A stretch of DNA of 64,000 nucleotides from Halomonas aestuarii (GTDB lineage: Bacteria > Pseudomonadota > Gammaproteobacteria > Pseudomonadales > Halomonadaceae): the NCBI RefSeq assembly GCF_001886615.1, contig NZ_CP018139.1:682001-746000 (forward strand), given 5' to 3'. Shown here piece by piece: positions 17,640-28,314 of the stretch (its first letter is position 1; each line of letters opens with the position of its first letter). The translations under genes and the position numbers were made by a program. The notes under the pieces were generated by a model. The model worked only from the letters and a program-made list of their open reading frames with translations, did no database searches and was not told the origin of the DNA.

Positions 17640-18524
17640 TCAGTCGTCGACCTGAGTCGGGCTCTTGAGGTACTGGAAGAAGTCGCTGGAGGGGTCCAGC
17701 ACCAGCATGTTGCCGTCGCCCTGGAAGCTCTGGCGATAGGCATCGAGGCTGCGCCAGAAGCTGAAGAACTCCTCGTCCTTGCCATAAGCCTCGGAGAAGA
17801 TCGCCGCGGCCTCGGCATCGCCCTCGCCGCGCAGCGTCTCCGAGCGGGCACGCGCCTGGGCCAGCAGCACCGAACGCCGACGATCGGCGTTGGCGCGGAT
17901 GCGTTCGGACTCCTCCTGCCCCTGGGCACGCCACTCGCGGGCCTGGCGCTCGCGCTCCGAGCGCATGCGGTCATAGACCGCCGACGAGACGTCCTGGGGC
18001 AGGTCGATGCGCTTGACGCGGATATCGAGGATCGCCACGCCCAGCTCGTCGCGCATCAGCGCATTCAGGTCATTGGTGGGCCCGCTCATCAGGTCATCGC
18101 GCTTCTCCGAGATGATCTGCTGCAGGTTCAGGCGACCGAACTCGTTACGCAGGCTCTCGTCGACCCGCGGCTGGATCAGCCGCACCGCCTGCAGCTCGTC
18201 ACCGGAGGTGGCCTCGTAGTAGCGAGTGGGGTTGATCACCTGCCACTGGACGTAGGAGTCGACGATCACCGCCTTCTGCTCGAGGGTCAGGTAGCGGCTC
18301 GGATCGGTGTCCAGCGTCAGCACCCGGGTATCGAAGGTGCGAATCGTCTGGGTGATCGGCACCTTGACGTGCAGCCCGGGCTGGATGTCCTCCTCGATGA
18401 CCTCACCGAAGCGAAGCTTGACCGCACGCTGGGTCTCGTCGACCACATAGAGGCTGTTGCTGGCCAGCCAGGCGATGGCGGCCAGGCCGCCCACGACGAG
18501 CAGGGATCGATTGTTGATCATCAT
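17640..18524 (-). CDS. hflC: HflC, SPFH/prohibitin-family regulator of FtsH
   Basis: A 294-residue protein with an N-terminal membrane anchor (SLLVVGGLAAIAWLASNSLYVV) and a periplasmic SPFH/Band 7 domain with the typical VVDETQRAVKLRFGEV start and the FDTRVLTLDTDPSRYLTLE region. A long charged coiled coil (about 180-240) follows. With HflK it forms a large cage around the membrane protease FtsH and modulates its choice of substrates. Its ATG overlaps the hflK stop (ATGA at 18521-18524), showing translational coupling. Confidence 0.96.
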   Translation of the reverse strand: MMINNRSLLVVGGLAAIAWLASNSLYVVDETQRAVKLRFGEVIEEDIQPGLHVKVPITQTIRTFDTRVLTLDTDPSRYLTLEQKAVIVDSYVQWQVINPTRYYEATSGDELQAVRLIQPRVDESLRNEFGRLNLQQIISEKRDDLMSGPTNDLNALMRDELGVAILDIRVKRIDLPQDVSSAVYDRMRSERERQAREWRAQGQEESERIRANADRRRSVLLAQARARSETLRGEGDAEAAAIFSEAYGKDEEFFSFWRSLDAYRQSFQGDGNMLVLDPSSDFFQYLKSPTQVDD

Positions 18525-19741
18525 TGGCGCCCCTCCCTGCGGATGCCGTTGCTGCTGTTGCTGTTGCTGCTGTTACGGCTCGACGACTGGCTGGCGCCGA
18601 GGCGCTCGAGGACCCGCGGGTCCAGGCTCTCGTCGTCGCCTGCCTGGCCGCTGGCACCCGAGGTGCCGCTGCCGAGACGGTCGAGCGGCAGGACCATCAG
18701 CGGGCTGTTCTCGGACACGTCCACCATCACCTTGGCAGTCTCGCCGTAGACCTCGGACATGGTGTCGAGGTAGAGGCGTTCGCGCATGATCGCGGGGGCG
18801 TCCTGGTACTGGGTCAGGAGGGCGTTGAACCGGCTGGCCTGGCCTTCGGCCTCGGCGACCACGGATTCGCGGTAGCCCTGGCCCTGCTCGACCAGGCGCT
18901 GTGCCTGACCCTGGGCGGCCGGGATCACGGCGTTGGCGTAGGCGAGCGCCTGGTTGATGGTGCGCTGGCGATCCTCGCGGGCCCGGATGACGTCGTCGAA
19001 GGCATCCTGCACCGGATCGGGCGGCGCGGTGGACTCGACGTTCAGGGTCTGCAGCAGGATGCCGGTGCCGTAACTGTCGAGATAGGACTGCAACCGGCTG
19101 TTCACGGAACTGCCCAGGATCTCGCGCCCGGAGGTCAGGATGTCGATCATGTCGGTGCCGCCGACCACGTGGCGCAGCGCGCTGTCCAGCGCGTTCTCGA
19201 GGCTGAGCTCGGGGTTGCGCACGTTGAGCACGTAGGAGCGGGGATCGGCGACCTGATACTGGGCCGAGATCTCGACCGAGACGATGTTCTCGTCCTGGGT
19301 CAGCATGGACTGGGTCTGGGTCAGCGAGCGGACCCGGGTCACGTTGACCATGCGCACGTCATCGATCAGCGGCGGGTTCCACTGCAGGCCCGGGGTGACC
19401 ACCTCCTGGAACTTGCCGAAGCGCAGCACGACGCCGCGCTCCGACTGGTCGACCAGGTAGAAGCCCGAGGCCGCCCAGATGGCCAGCGCCACCACGATCA
19501 GCAGGCCCGGCAGGGTGAAGGCATTGCGCGGCTTGCCACCGCCGCCCTTGCCGCCTGTGCCGCCCCGCTTGCCACCGCGGCCGCCGAGCATGTTGTTGAG
19601 CTTGTCCTGAAACTTCTTCAGGGCCTCATCGAGGTCGGGCGGACCCTGGTTGCCGCCGCCCTTGCCACCGTCGTTGCCACCGCGACCACCACCGCTCCAG
19701 GGGTCGTGCTGGTTGCCACCACCAGGCTCATTCCAGGCCAT
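18521..19741 (-). CDS. hflK: HflK, SPFH/prohibitin-family regulator of FtsH
   Basis: A 406-residue partner of HflC. The N-terminus is rich in glycine (GGGNQHDPWSGGGRGG) and cytoplasmic. It is followed by one membrane helix (LPGLLIVVALAIWAASGFYLV), the SPFH domain (SERGVVLRFGKFQEVVTPGL...VTRVRSLTQ) and a coiled coil. The extreme C-terminus is a low-complexity Ser/Asn stretch encoded by a GCTGTT-like microsatellite near 18548-18576, which could vary in length between strains. MAWNEPGGG is the typical start; a frame extending 12 codons upstream is unlikely to be used. Confidence 0.96.
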   Translation of the reverse strand: MAWNEPGGGNQHDPWSGGGRGGNDGGKGGGNQGPPDLDEALKKFQDKLNNMLGGRGGKRGGTGGKGGGGKPRNAFTLPGLLIVVALAIWAASGFYLVDQSERGVVLRFGKFQEVVTPGLQWNPPLIDDVRMVNVTRVRSLTQTQSMLTQDENIVSVEISAQYQVADPRSYVLNVRNPELSLENALDSALRHVVGGTDMIDILTSGREILGSSVNSRLQSYLDSYGTGILLQTLNVESTAPPDPVQDAFDDVIRAREDRQRTINQALAYANAVIPAAQGQAQRLVEQGQGYRESVVAEAEGQASRFNALLTQYQDAPAIMRERLYLDTMSEVYGETAKVMVDVSENSPLMVLPLDRLGSGTSGASGQAGDDESLDPRVLERLGASQSSSRNSSNSNSSNGIRREGRQ

Positions 19742-19894
19742 TCGTCGTCTCCACTCTGCGTTGCGTCCCGCCGACAAGACAGCTGGCGACGGGCGTCCGT
19801 TGCGATCCTGCGGGTTGCGCCCGGTCGTGCCCGGCGTCCCTGTTCGTGTTGTGGCTGCGTCGTGGTGTCATGCCCCGGGGGGCAGATCCTCGCC

Positions 19895-21211
19895 TTACGC
19901 TTCCCAGACCGGCTTCTCCTGCAGGGGCGCCGGCAGGTAGTCGTCGGCCCGCTCGCCGAGCCGCGCCATCAGCTGCAGGAAGTCGCGCCGCGGCAGGCGC
20001 ACCTCCAGCAGGGTATGCCCCTGGTCGTCGAAGCGCTCGTCACGCACCGCGCCCAGGTCGTGCAGCCCGGCGCGCAGCTTGCCCTGCTCTGGCGCCAGGC
20101 TCAGCTCGAAGTCGATGATGTCATCGGCCAGGCACTCGGAGAGCGCCTGCTCCAGCAGCGCGAGCCCCTTGCCGTCGCGGGCCGAGAGCCAGACCACCTC
20201 GGGTCGGCCCTCGCCGTCGCGCTCGATGCGCGGGGCGCTGTCGAGCAGGTCGATCTTGTTCATCACCTTGAGCGTCGGCAGATCACCGGCACCGATCTCC
20301 TCGAGAACCGCCTCGACCTGCTCCACGTTGAGGTCGCGATCGGGGTCGGCGGCGTCGATGACATGGACCAGCAGGCTCGCCTCGGCGGCCTCCTGCAGGG
20401 TCGCGCGGAAGGCCTCGACCAGCTTGTGGGGCAGGTGACGGATGAATCCCACCGTGTCGGCGAGCACCACCGGTCCGACGTCCTCGATCTCCAGACGTCG
20501 CAGCGTCGGGTCGAGGGTAGCGAAGAGCTGGTCGGCCGCATAGACCTCGGCAGAGGTCAGGGCGTTGAAGAGCGTGGACTTGCCGGCGTTGGTGTAGCCC
20601 ACCAGCGAGACGCTGGGGATCTCCGCCCGGGAGCGGGCCCGACGGTTCTGGCTGCGCTGGCTGCGCACCTTGTCGAGCCGCTTGTGGATCGCCTTGATGC
20701 GGCCGCGCAGCAGGCGGCGGTCGGTCTCGAGCTGGGTCTCGCCGGGCCCACGCAGGCCGATGCCGCCCTTCTGGCGTTCCAGGTGGGTCCAGCCGCGCAC
20801 GAGCCGGGTCGACATGTACTCGAGCTGCGCCAGCTCCACCTGGAGCTTGCCCTCGTGGGTCCGGGCGCGCTGGGCGAAGATGTCGAGGATCAGGCCGGTG
20901 CGGTCGATCACCCGACACTTGAGCTCGCGCTCGAGGTTGCGTTCCTGGGAGGGGCTCAGCGAATGGTTGAAGATCACCAACTCGGCCTGATGGACGGCCT
21001 TCGCCTCACGCAGCTCCTCGAGCTTGCCCGAGCCCACGAAGGTGCGCGAGTCTGGCCGCTTGCGGCTGCCGGTGATCAGGGTGGCCGGCACCGCGCCGGC
21101 CGACCGCACCAGCTCGAGGAACTCGCCCGCGTCCTCGCGCTCCTGCTCGTCCTGGAAGTCCACATGGACGAGGATCGCCGTCTCGCCGGCGTCGGGACGT
21201 TCAAAAAACAA
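19895..21211 (-). CDS. hflX: GTPase HflX (ribosome-splitting)
   Basis: A 438-residue TRAFAC-class GTPase that binds the 50S subunit and splits stalled ribosomes under heat stress. An N-terminal HflX domain (TGSRKRPDSRTFVGSGK, and later LSPSQERNLERELKCRVIDR) precedes the GTPase domain with G1 GYTNAGKST, G3 DTVGF and G4 NKID. The only possible start giving the conserved MF-ERPDAGE N-terminus is TTG at 21209-21211, because a TGA codon lies directly in front of it in frame. The ribosome site TGAGG overlaps the hfq stop eight bases upstream, so the two genes are coupled. Confidence 0.95.
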   Translation of the reverse strand: MFFERPDAGETAILVHVDFQDEQEREDAGEFLELVRSAGAVPATLITGSRKRPDSRTFVGSGKLEELREAKAVHQAELVIFNHSLSPSQERNLERELKCRVIDRTGLILDIFAQRARTHEGKLQVELAQLEYMSTRLVRGWTHLERQKGGIGLRGPGETQLETDRRLLRGRIKAIHKRLDKVRSQRSQNRRARSRAEIPSVSLVGYTNAGKSTLFNALTSAEVYAADQLFATLDPTLRRLEIEDVGPVVLADTVGFIRHLPHKLVEAFRATLQEAAEASLLVHVIDAADPDRDLNVEQVEAVLEEIGAGDLPTLKVMNKIDLLDSAPRIERDGEGRPEVVWLSARDGKGLALLEQALSECLADDIIDFELSLAPEQGKLRAGLHDLGAVRDERFDDQGHTLLEVRLPRRDFLQLMARLGERADDYLPAPLQEKPVWEA

Positions 21212-21219
21212 TCAGTACC

Positions 21220-21471
21220 TCACGCATCAGTGTCCGACGGCACGCCGGCGTCCGGGGCCGGCAGGCGCACGTTGCGCGACGGCACCACGGTGGAAATGGC
21301 GTGCTTGTAGACCATCTGGCTGACCGTGTTGCGCAGCAGGATGACGAACTGATCGAAGGATTCGATCTGGCCCTGCAGCTTGATGCCGTTGACCAGGAAA
21401 ATCGATACCGGAATGCGCTCCTTGCGCAGAATGTTCAGGTACGGGTCTTGAAGGGACTGCCCTTTGGACAT
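21220..21471 (-). CDS. hfq: RNA chaperone Hfq
   Basis: An 83-residue Sm-like hexameric RNA chaperone that pairs small RNAs with mRNAs. It is typical throughout: [36 protein letters not shown], the proximal-face residues in SFDQFVILL, and the Sm2 motif [12 protein letters not shown]. The C-terminal tail is short (about 15 residues, acidic), as in other Halomonadaceae and pseudomonads and unlike the long tail of E. coli. It sits in the classic miaA-hfq-hflX order. Confidence 0.98.
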   Translation of the reverse strand: MSKGQSLQDPYLNILRKERIPVSIFLVNGIKLQGQIESFDQFVILLRNTVSQMVYKHAISTVVPSRNVRLPAPDAGVPSDTDA

Positions 21472-21595
21472 GTTGCTCTCCCTGAAGTGTCTCTGGGGGT
21501 TGATGTTATGTCGAACGCGGTCGCTCCCGCCAGGGGGGCAACGCTGGATACCCTGAGGGGCCTGTTTAACCGGCCTCCGAAAGCGCCATCTTACG

Positions 21596-22534
21596 CTAAG
21601 TGCCGAATTCGCGCACGAGTTTCAACACCTCGCCCAGCGGGTCGGGACCCAGGCTGTCGACCCAGCGCAGCGCCGGCCAGCTGCGCATCCAGGTCAGCTG
21701 ACGCTTGGCCAGCTGGCGGGTCGCGATGATGCCGCGCCGCTCGAGCTCGTCGTGGTCGATCTCGCCGTCGAGATGAGCCCACACCTGGCGGTAGCCCACG
21801 CTCTTCATGGACGGCAGCGACGCCGACAGGTCACCCCGCGCCTTCAGGGCGGCCACCTCCTCGATCAGCCCGGCGTCGAGCATGGCCCTGAAGCGCTGCG
21901 CGATCCGTGCATGGAGCACGCCTCGATCGAAGGGCGCGAGGCCTATCGACAACGTCCGCCAGGGAAAGGTTTCCTGGTGCTGCTCGCTCCACAGCTCGCT
22001 GAGGGAACGCCCGGCGAGCCGCTGGACCTCCAGCGCCCGCATCAGGCGCTGGGGATCGTTGGGGTGGATGCGCCGTGCCGATGCAGGATCGACCCGGGCC
22101 AGCTCGTCATGTAGCGACGCCAGGCCATGATCGGCCACCTGCCGTTCGAGCTCGGCGCGCACGGTCGGATCCGCGGCCGGCAGGTTGGCCACCCCCTCGA
22201 GCAGGCGCTTGAAGTACATCATGGTGCCGCCGACCAGCAGCGGAACCCGGCCGGCCGCCCCGATGGCGCGCATCTCGCGCAGCGCGTCCTCGCGGAAGTC
22301 GGCCGCCGAATAGGGCTCGGCCGGGTCGCGGATGTCAATCAGCCGATGCGGCGCACGTGAAAGCTCCTCGGGCGAGGGCTTGGCGCTGCCGATGTCCAGG
22401 CCGCGGTAGACCATCGCCGAGTCGACGCTGATCAGCTCGCAGCCGAGCCGCTCGTGCAGCGCGATGGCCAGGTCGGTCTTGCCGGCGGCGGTGGGGCCCA
22501 TCAGCAGGATGGCGGGGGGACGCGAATCGGGCAT
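21596..22534 (-). CDS. miaA: tRNA dimethylallyltransferase
   Basis: A 312-residue enzyme that adds the dimethylallyl group to A37 of tRNAs reading UNN codons. It shows the P-loop GPTAAGKT (13-20), the [16 protein letters not shown] motif, [14 protein letters not shown] and the C-terminal [12 protein letters not shown] with [13 protein letters not shown]. The start [14 protein letters not shown] was chosen; an upstream frame adds 24 unrelated residues and overlaps the intergenic repeat region. It lies 124 bases upstream of hfq, and that gap probably carries promoters for hfq. Confidence 0.96.
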   Translation of the reverse strand: MPDSRPPAILLMGPTAAGKTDLAIALHERLGCELISVDSAMVYRGLDIGSAKPSPEELSRAPHRLIDIRDPAEPYSAADFREDALREMRAIGAAGRVPLLVGGTMMYFKRLLEGVANLPAADPTVRAELERQVADHGLASLHDELARVDPASARRIHPNDPQRLMRALEVQRLAGRSLSELWSEQHQETFPWRTLSIGLAPFDRGVLHARIAQRFRAMLDAGLIEEVAALKARGDLSASLPSMKSVGYRQVWAHLDGEIDHDELERRGIIATRQLAKRQLTWMRSWPALRWVDSLGPDPLGEVLKLVREFGT

Positions 22535-22582
22535 GAAGTTGTAGGACTCTCTCAGGCTTGGCGTTGAGAAGCTTGCACGACG

Positions 22583-22700
22583 GCATGCCCCGAAGTGTCG
22601 GGCCATCGCGGAGGCGCTGTGAACCCATCCATGGGCACTACCGACGCCATCCCTGGCGTAGGACCTCCTCTTCGGCCTGCCCCGGCGCTTCTCGCCTCGC
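22583..22700 (+). repeat. Structured intergenic repeat, copy A
   Basis: One of four related elements (others at 29429, 34261 and 42681) sharing the core GGAGGCGCTGTGAACCC then TGGGC-CTACC. An apical stem CCGACGCC / GGCGTAGG encloses the loop ATCCCT, and the right side reads GGACCTCC then TTCGGCCTG. The left outer arm is the most diverged of the four. It lies between mutL and miaA on the minus-strand gene series. Confidence 0.75.
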
Positions 22701-22720
22701 AGGTGGACGTGTTGCGGATT

Positions 22721-24697
22721 CTACTGCCCCCTCAGGAAGAGGCGGTCGAGTTCCTTCATGCTCATCTCGGTCCAGGTGGGACGGCCATGGTTGCACTGCC
22801 CGCTGCGCTCGGTGCGCTCCATGTCACGGAGCAGGGCATTCATCTCCTCAAGCCCCAGCTGGCGATTGGCCCGCACGCTGCCGTGGCAGGCCATGGTGGC
22901 CAGCAGCTCGTTGATGCGCGCCTCGACCCGGTCGGAGCGCCCATAGCGCTCGAGGTCGGCGAGCATGTCGCGGATCAGCGGCTCCACGTCGGCATCGGCC
23001 AGCAGCGCGGGCACCTGGCGCACCAGCAGAGTCTCGGGGCCGGCCGCGTCGAGCTCGACCCCGAGGCGGGAGAAGGCGTCCCGCTCGGCCTCGGCGGTGG
23101 CCACCTCGGCCGGGCTCGCCGCCAGCGAGACCGGCACCAGCAGCGGCTGGGCCTGCAGGCCGCCCTCCGCCTCGGCCCCGCCATGGACCTGGGTCTTCAT
23201 ACGCTCGTAGACGATGCGCTCGTGGGCGGCGTGCATGTCCACCACCACCAGGCCACGCTCGGTCTGGGAGAGGATGTAGACGCCGTGCAGCTGGGCCACG
23301 GCATAGCCGAGCGGCGGCGCCCGGGTCGCGTCCTCCGCGGGCATCGCCGGACGCGACTCCCGGGCCGCCGTGCTGGCCCGGCGCTCCTCGAGGGCCACGC
23401 CGGCCGCGCTGCCGCCGGGGGCCGGGGCGGCGGGCTGCGGCGTCAGCAGGCTCTCCTCGTGTTCGGGATGCAGCGCCCGGTAGCCCTCCATGAAGGCCCG
23501 GACGCGGTCGGGCGTGACCCGGTCGCGGTCCCCGTCACCAGACCATCCCCCCGCCTGCTCGCGACCGGGCAGGGCCATGGGTTGCTGCTGCCAGGCCGGC
23601 GCGGCCTCGCGCACGCCGGTGTCGTCCGCCGTTTCCCCCTGCCCTGCTTCCTCGGCTTCCCGGGCCTCGTCTCGCTCGCCGGGCCTGGCCTCGGCCAGGG
23701 CCCGGTGCAGGCTTGAGAACAGGAAGTCATGGACCATGCGGCCGTCGCGGAAGCGGACCTCGTGCTTGGTCGGGTGCACGTTGACGTCCACCACCCGGGG
23801 GTCGACCTCCAGGTAGAGCACGAACACCGGGTGGCGGCCGTGGAAGAGCACGTCACGGTAGGCCTGGCGGATGGCATGGGCCACCAGGCGGTCGCGCACC
23901 ACGCGGCCGTTGACGAAGAAGTACTGCTGGTCGGCCTGGGCGCGGGAGTGGGTGGGCAGGCCGACCCAGCCCCACAGCCGCAGGCCGCCAACCTCGAGGT
24001 CCAGGTGAAGGGCATTCTCCAGGAAGCCCTTGCCGAGCAGGGCCCCGAGCCGGCGCTCCCGGGTGACCGGATCGACGCCCGGCGGCAGCTGGTGGAGGGT
24101 CTTGTGGTTGTGGCGCAGCACCCAGCCGATGTCGAACCGGGAGAGCGCCTGGCGCCGGAAGGCCTCCTCGACGTGGCCGAACTCGGTCTTCTCGGTGCGC
24201 AGGAACTTGCGCCTGGCCGGGGTATTGAAGAAGAGGTCGCGGACCGTCACCGAGGTCCCGCGGGGGTGTGGCGCCGGGGTGACGCGGGGCTCCATCCGGC
24301 GGCCCTCGGCGACGACCCGCCAGCCGCTGCGGGGGTCCTCTCCGACGTTGGAGACCAGTTCCAGGCGCGAGACCGAGCTGATGGAGGCCAGCGCCTCGCC
24401 GCGAAAGCCCAGGCTCGCCACCCCCTCGAGCTCCTCCAGGGAGATGATCTTGCTGGTGGCATGCCGCGACAGCGCCAGCGGCAGGTCCTCCTCGTCGATG
24501 CCGCCGCCGTCGTCGCGCACGCGGATCAGGCGGGCGCCGCCGTTCTCGAGCTCGACCTCGACGCGAGTGCTGCCGGCATCGATGGCGTTCTCGACCAGTT
24601 CCTTGACCACCGAGGCGGGGCGTTCGACCACCTCGCCGGCGGCGATCTGGTTGGCCAGGCGGGGATCCAGGATCCGGATGTGTCGATTCTCTGACAT
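22721..24697 (-). CDS. mutL: DNA mismatch repair protein MutL
   Basis: A 658-residue protein with an N-terminal GHKL ATPase domain ([41 protein letters not shown]) and a C-terminal dimerisation domain. At about residue 487 it has [12 protein letters not shown], which fits the DxHA(x)2E(x)4E metal site of endonuclease-active MutL proteins. This suggests nicking activity and a mismatch-repair system independent of MutH, as in Pseudomonas. The central linker is rich in Ala, Glu and Arg. The start [11 protein letters not shown] follows GGAG. It is followed upstream by the amidase gene at a 41-base distance. Confidence 0.96.
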   Translation of the reverse strand: MSENRHIRILDPRLANQIAAGEVVERPASVVKELVENAIDAGSTRVEVELENGGARLIRVRDDGGGIDEEDLPLALSRHATSKIISLEELEGVASLGFRGEALASISSVSRLELVSNVGEDPRSGWRVVAEGRRMEPRVTPAPHPRGTSVTVRDLFFNTPARRKFLRTEKTEFGHVEEAFRRQALSRFDIGWVLRHNHKTLHQLPPGVDPVTRERRLGALLGKGFLENALHLDLEVGGLRLWGWVGLPTHSRAQADQQYFFVNGRVVRDRLVAHAIRQAYRDVLFHGRHPVFVLYLEVDPRVVDVNVHPTKHEVRFRDGRMVHDFLFSSLHRALAEARPGERDEAREAEEAGQGETADDTGVREAAPAWQQQPMALPGREQAGGWSGDGDRDRVTPDRVRAFMEGYRALHPEHEESLLTPQPAAPAPGGSAAGVALEERRASTAARESRPAMPAEDATRAPPLGYAVAQLHGVYILSQTERGLVVVDMHAAHERIVYERMKTQVHGGAEAEGGLQAQPLLVPVSLAASPAEVATAEAERDAFSRLGVELDAAGPETLLVRQVPALLADADVEPLIRDMLADLERYGRSDRVEARINELLATMACHGSVRANRQLGLEEMNALLRDMERTERSGQCNHGRPTWTEMSMKELDRLFLRGQ

Positions 24698-24738
24698 GTC
24701 GCTCCGAGGAGTGCGTAAGGCGATACGGGGTTCCGGCC

Positions 24739-26199
24739 TCACGACCGGGGGATGCGCAGGACCTGACCGACACGGATCACGTCGCCGTTGAGCTCGTTGG
24801 CCTGCTTGATCTGGGCCACCGGCACGTCGTGACGGGCGGCGATCTCCGAGAGGGTGTCGCCGGGCTGGATACGGTACTCGTTGCCCGCGGTGCGGCGGCT
24901 GCGGTCACGCTGCCAGGCCAGCAGGCTGGCCGGCGGCGGGTTGCGCTGGAAATGGCCGCGGATGCCGCCGAAGATGGCGTCGACCATCTTCTGCTGATAG
25001 CTCCCGTCGCGCAGTCGACTCTCCTCGCCGGGATTGGAGATGAAGCCGGTCTCGACCAGCAGCGAGGGGATGTCCGGCGACTTGAGCACCATGAAGCCGG
25101 CCTGCTCCACCCGGGACTTGTGCAGCCGGTTGACCCGCCCCAGCTGATCCAGCACCTGGCCGCCGATGGTCAGGGAGTCGTTGAGGGTCGCGGTCATGGT
25201 CAGGTCGAGCAGCACCCCGCGCAGCACCTCGTCCTTGTCGTCCAGCGAGAGACTGCCGTCGACGCCGCCGATCAGGTCGGCCTGGTTCTCGCTGGCCGCC
25301 AGCCACTGGGCGGTCTCCGAGGTGGCCCCTCGCTGCGACAGCGCATAGACAGAGCTGCCGTTGGGCCGCGGGCTGTTGAAGGCGTCGGCATGGATAGAGA
25401 CAAAGAAGTCGGCCTTCTGCTCGCGGGCGATGCGGGTGCGCTGGCGCAGCCCGACGTAGTAGTCGCCGTCGCGGATCATCACCGCGCGGAACCCCTCGGT
25501 GGCATTGACCACCCGGGCCAGGCGCTTGGCCATCTCCAGCACGATATCCTTCTCGCGGGTGCCCGAGGGGCCGATCGCGCCGGGGTCCTCGCCGCCGTGG
25601 CCGGCATCGACGGCGATGATGATGTCACGCCGGGGATGCGGCTTGGCGGGCTCGAGCACGTCGGGGGCCGCGACCTCGGCCGGGTTCCTGCCTTCGGCCA
25701 CCGCCTCGCTGCGCGCGCGCTCGGCGGCGATCTCCTGCTCGCGGATCATCGACTCGATGGGGTCGATGGGATCCTCCACGGCACTCTCGCCGGGATACTC
25801 CAGGTCGACCACCAGGCGGTGGCCGTACTGCTCGTTGGGCGCCAGGCTGAAGTGCCGGGGCTCGATCTCCCGAGAGAGTTCCAGCACCACCCTCAGACCG
25901 TTGCCGTCTCGCACGCCGGTGCGCAGGGTGCTGATGGCGCTCCCCTCCAGGTCGAGCGCATCCACGCGGGTATTGAGGCGGCTGTCCTCGAGGTCGATCA
26001 CCAGGCGGCGCGGATTCTCCAGGCTGAAGACATTGGCCCGGGCCGGGGAGGAGAGGTCGAAGACCAGGCGCGCATGATCGGGCGCCGCCCAGAGGCGGAG
26101 GTTGTCGACGCTGGCGGCCTGGGCCAGGCCGCCGACCAGGCACAGGCCCAGCACCCCCAGTCCCGCCATCAGCCGCCTTGCCGATATCATCCGTCTCAT
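24739..26199 (-). CDS. amiB: N-acetylmuramoyl-L-alanine amidase with AMIN and LysM domains
   Basis: A 486-residue periplasmic cell-wall hydrolase that splits daughter-cell peptidoglycan. A signal peptide (cleavage near GLAQA) is followed by an AMIN septal-targeting domain (about 28-140), then an Amidase_3 catalytic domain with zinc ligands in [13 protein letters not shown], the Glu of GTREKD and SIHADAF, and a C-terminal LysM domain ([19 protein letters not shown]...QVLRIP). The AMIN plus LysM arrangement fits AmiB of pseudomonads better than AmiA. Its ATG overlaps the tsaE stop (ATGA at 26196-26199), so translation is coupled. Confidence 0.93.
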   Translation of the reverse strand: MRRMISARRLMAGLGVLGLCLVGGLAQAASVDNLRLWAAPDHARLVFDLSSPARANVFSLENPRRLVIDLEDSRLNTRVDALDLEGSAISTLRTGVRDGNGLRVVLELSREIEPRHFSLAPNEQYGHRLVVDLEYPGESAVEDPIDPIESMIREQEIAAERARSEAVAEGRNPAEVAAPDVLEPAKPHPRRDIIIAVDAGHGGEDPGAIGPSGTREKDIVLEMAKRLARVVNATEGFRAVMIRDGDYYVGLRQRTRIAREQKADFFVSIHADAFNSPRPNGSSVYALSQRGATSETAQWLAASENQADLIGGVDGSLSLDDKDEVLRGVLLDLTMTATLNDSLTIGGQVLDQLGRVNRLHKSRVEQAGFMVLKSPDIPSLLVETGFISNPGEESRLRDGSYQQKMVDAIFGGIRGHFQRNPPPASLLAWQRDRSRRTAGNEYRIQPGDTLSEIAARHDVPVAQIKQANELNGDVIRVGQVLRIPRS

Positions 26200-26699
26200 T
26201 GCGCCGTTTCACCTTCCGTGTCCACGAGGCAGCCCGCCAGTTCGGGCATCGCCGCCAGCCGCTCGAGCGCCGCGCGACCGTGGGCGCTGTGCGCCTGGAG
26301 GGTGGCATCACGCCCGCGGTCGGCCAGGCGCAGTACCACCTCCAGATCCGGCGGGGGCAGCCAGCCCTCGCCCCGTTCCGGCCACTCGATCACGCAGAGC
26401 GCCTCCTCGGCGAGCAGGTCGCGGCCGCCGATGAACTCCAGCTCCTCGGGATCGCCCAGACGGTAGAGGTCGAAGTGATGCACCAGGACGCCCTCCAGCT
26501 CATAGGGCTCCACCAGGGTGTAGGTGGGGCTCTTGACCGCGCCGCGATGCCCGCAGGCGCGCAGGATGCCGCGCGTCAGGGTCGTCTTGCCGGCGCCCAG
26601 CTCGCCGGTCAGGTGCACGCGACCATGGCCCTCGAGGGCCCGCCCCAGGCATTCGCCGAAGGCGACCTGGCGGTCTTCGTCATCGAGTCGCAGCTGCAT
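26196..26699 (-). CDS. tsaE: tRNA threonylcarbamoyladenosine biosynthesis ATPase TsaE
   Basis: A 167-residue P-loop ATPase that works with TsaB and TsaD to make the universal t6A37 modification of tRNAs. The Walker A motif GELGAGKTT spans 32-40, followed by [12 protein letters not shown] and the family motif [17 protein letters not shown], then VIEWPERG. The start MQLRLDDED was chosen for the normal length. The first 20 bases overlap the end of nnr, and the end overlaps the amidase start, which places it in a tight nnr-tsaE-ami-mutL series, the common gammaproteobacterial order. Confidence 0.96.
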   Translation of the reverse strand: MQLRLDDEDRQVAFGECLGRALEGHGRVHLTGELGAGKTTLTRGILRACGHRGAVKSPTYTLVEPYELEGVLVHHFDLYRLGDPEELEFIGGRDLLAEEALCVIEWPERGEGWLPPPDLEVVLRLADRGRDATLQAHSAHGRAALERLAAMPELAGCLVDTEGETAQ

Positions 26700-28215
26700 C
26701 GCCCTCGCCCGTCGTCGGATTGACCAGAATTCGTGCACAGGATGCCAGATCGCCGGCCAGCAGGCCACGCTCTCCCCCCTGCCCCGCGGCCATGTCGGCG
26801 GCCATGGCGTGCACCAGCACCCCCAGCCACGCCGCCGGCTCGATAGGAAGCCCCTGGGCCAGCAGGGCCCCGAGGATGCCGGAGAGCGCATCCCCCATGC
26901 CCCCGCTGGCCATGCCCGGATTGCCATGGGGACAGACGGCGAGCCCCTCCGGCCCGGCGACCAGGGAGCCGGCCCCCTTGAGCACTACCACCCCGCCGTA
27001 GCGGCGCTGCAGCGCGAGCGCCGCGGCGGGCCGATCGGCCTCCACCTCGCCGACGGAGAGGCCGAGCAGCCGGGCCGCCTCGCCGGGGTGCGGGGTGAGG
27101 ATCCAGTCGTCCCGATGCCGGCCAGCGAACCGAGAGGCCAGCAGGTTGAGGCCGTCGGCATCCACGACCAGGGGCTTTGAGGCGTCCAGGGCCGCCTGCA
27201 GCATGCCCTGCCCCCAGCTGCCCTGCCCCAGGCCGGGACCGACCACCAGGACGTCGGCGTGCTCGGGCAGGCTGCCGAGGTCCCCGGCGCCGCGCACGCC
27301 GTGGACCATCACCTCGGGGCGTCGCACCAGGCTCGCGGTGACGTGCTCGGGCGCGGTGGCGAGGCTCACCTTGCCGGCGCCGAGCCGCGCGCAGGCCTCG
27401 GCGGCGAGCAGTGCCGCCCCGCCGAAGCCGGGGGCCCCGCCGAGCACCAGCGAGTGGCCGGCATCGCCCTTGTGGGCATCGCGGGGCCGGGGAGGCAGCC
27501 AGGCCGCGATCAGCCCGGCCTCCAGCAGGCGGGCGGCGGGCACGAGGTCGCCCTCGGCCTCGGCGTCCACCTCGAGGGCCCGGAACGCCAGCTCGCCGAC
27601 ATGGGCCGGGGCCGCGCCGGTGTAGAGCCCCAGCTTGTCGCCGATGAAGGTCACGGTGAGCGTCGCCCGGATCGCCACCCCGAGCATCGCCCCGGTGTCG
27701 GCCTGCAGCCCCGAGGGAATGTCGATGGCCAGCACCGGCAGGCCGCTGGCGTTCACGGCCTCGATCGCCTCACGGATGGGGCCGCGCACCTCGCCGCCGA
27801 GCCCGGTGCCCAGCAGGGCATCGACGACCAGCTCGCCCTCGAGGGAGACATCCTGCCGCCAGGGCATGGCCGACACCCCGGCCGCCGTGGCCATGTCGGC
27901 GGCGCGTCGGGCGTCGCCGGTCAACTCCTCCACCGGCTTGAGCAGAATACGCTGCACGGCGACCCCCTCGGCGGCGGCCAGCGCCGCCAGCACGTGGCCG
28001 TCGCCGCCGTTGTTGCCGCCGCCGCACAGCACGGTCAGCGACTGGACGTGCGGCCAGCGCGCCTTGAGGTCCTGCCAGGCCGCCGCGGCCGCGCGCTGCA
28101 TCAGGGCGAAGCCCTCGCAGCCGGCGGCAATGGTGCGCCGGTCGAGCTCGCGCACCTGCTCGGCGCGGTAGAGCGGTCGCAGCGAAAGCGCGGGGGGTTC
28201 GGCGGGCCGGGTCAT
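26680..28215 (-). CDS. nnr: Bifunctional NAD(P)H-hydrate epimerase / ADP-dependent dehydratase
   Basis: A 511-residue metabolite-repair enzyme. The N-terminal half is a YjeF_N epimerase domain (AGCEGFALMQRAAAAAWQ, LCGGGNNGGDGHVLA, VLAIDIPSGLQADTG). The C-terminal half is the ADP-dependent hydrate dehydratase of the ribokinase-like fold (HKGDAGHSLVLGGAPGFGGAA, VDADGLNLLA, NPGMASGGMGDALSGILGALLAQG). Together they restore damaged NADH and NADPH hydrates. GAGGAG lies ahead of the ATG at 28213-28215. The gene is divergent from queG. Confidence 0.96.
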   Translation of the reverse strand: MTRPAEPPALSLRPLYRAEQVRELDRRTIAAGCEGFALMQRAAAAAWQDLKARWPHVQSLTVLCGGGNNGGDGHVLAALAAAEGVAVQRILLKPVEELTGDARRAADMATAAGVSAMPWRQDVSLEGELVVDALLGTGLGGEVRGPIREAIEAVNASGLPVLAIDIPSGLQADTGAMLGVAIRATLTVTFIGDKLGLYTGAAPAHVGELAFRALEVDAEAEGDLVPAARLLEAGLIAAWLPPRPRDAHKGDAGHSLVLGGAPGFGGAALLAAEACARLGAGKVSLATAPEHVTASLVRRPEVMVHGVRGAGDLGSLPEHADVLVVGPGLGQGSWGQGMLQAALDASKPLVVDADGLNLLASRFAGRHRDDWILTPHPGEAARLLGLSVGEVEADRPAAALALQRRYGGVVVLKGAGSLVAGPEGLAVCPHGNPGMASGGMGDALSGILGALLAQGLPIEPAAWLGVLVHAMAADMAAGQGGERGLLAGDLASCARILVNPTTGEGDAAATR

Positions 28216-28314
28216 CCGGTGTCTCCTCGTTCGGGATGCTTTACCATACCGAGTGTAAATTCTCTGCGCCCCACGCCAAGTCGCGGGGGCCATCTGCATG
28301 GTGTTTTCTCGATC

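Noticed and set aside
18524..21310. A very long plus-strand open frame (over 900 codons) opposite hflK and hflX
   Set aside because: It is the GC-skewed antisense frame of two certain genes; the product is low-complexity and resembles nothing. Similar long antisense frames across the window were dismissed for the same reason.
28235..28262. Weak TTTAC...GTAAA palindrome between nnr and queG as an operator
   Set aside because: The arms are only five bases long and such matches are expected by chance.
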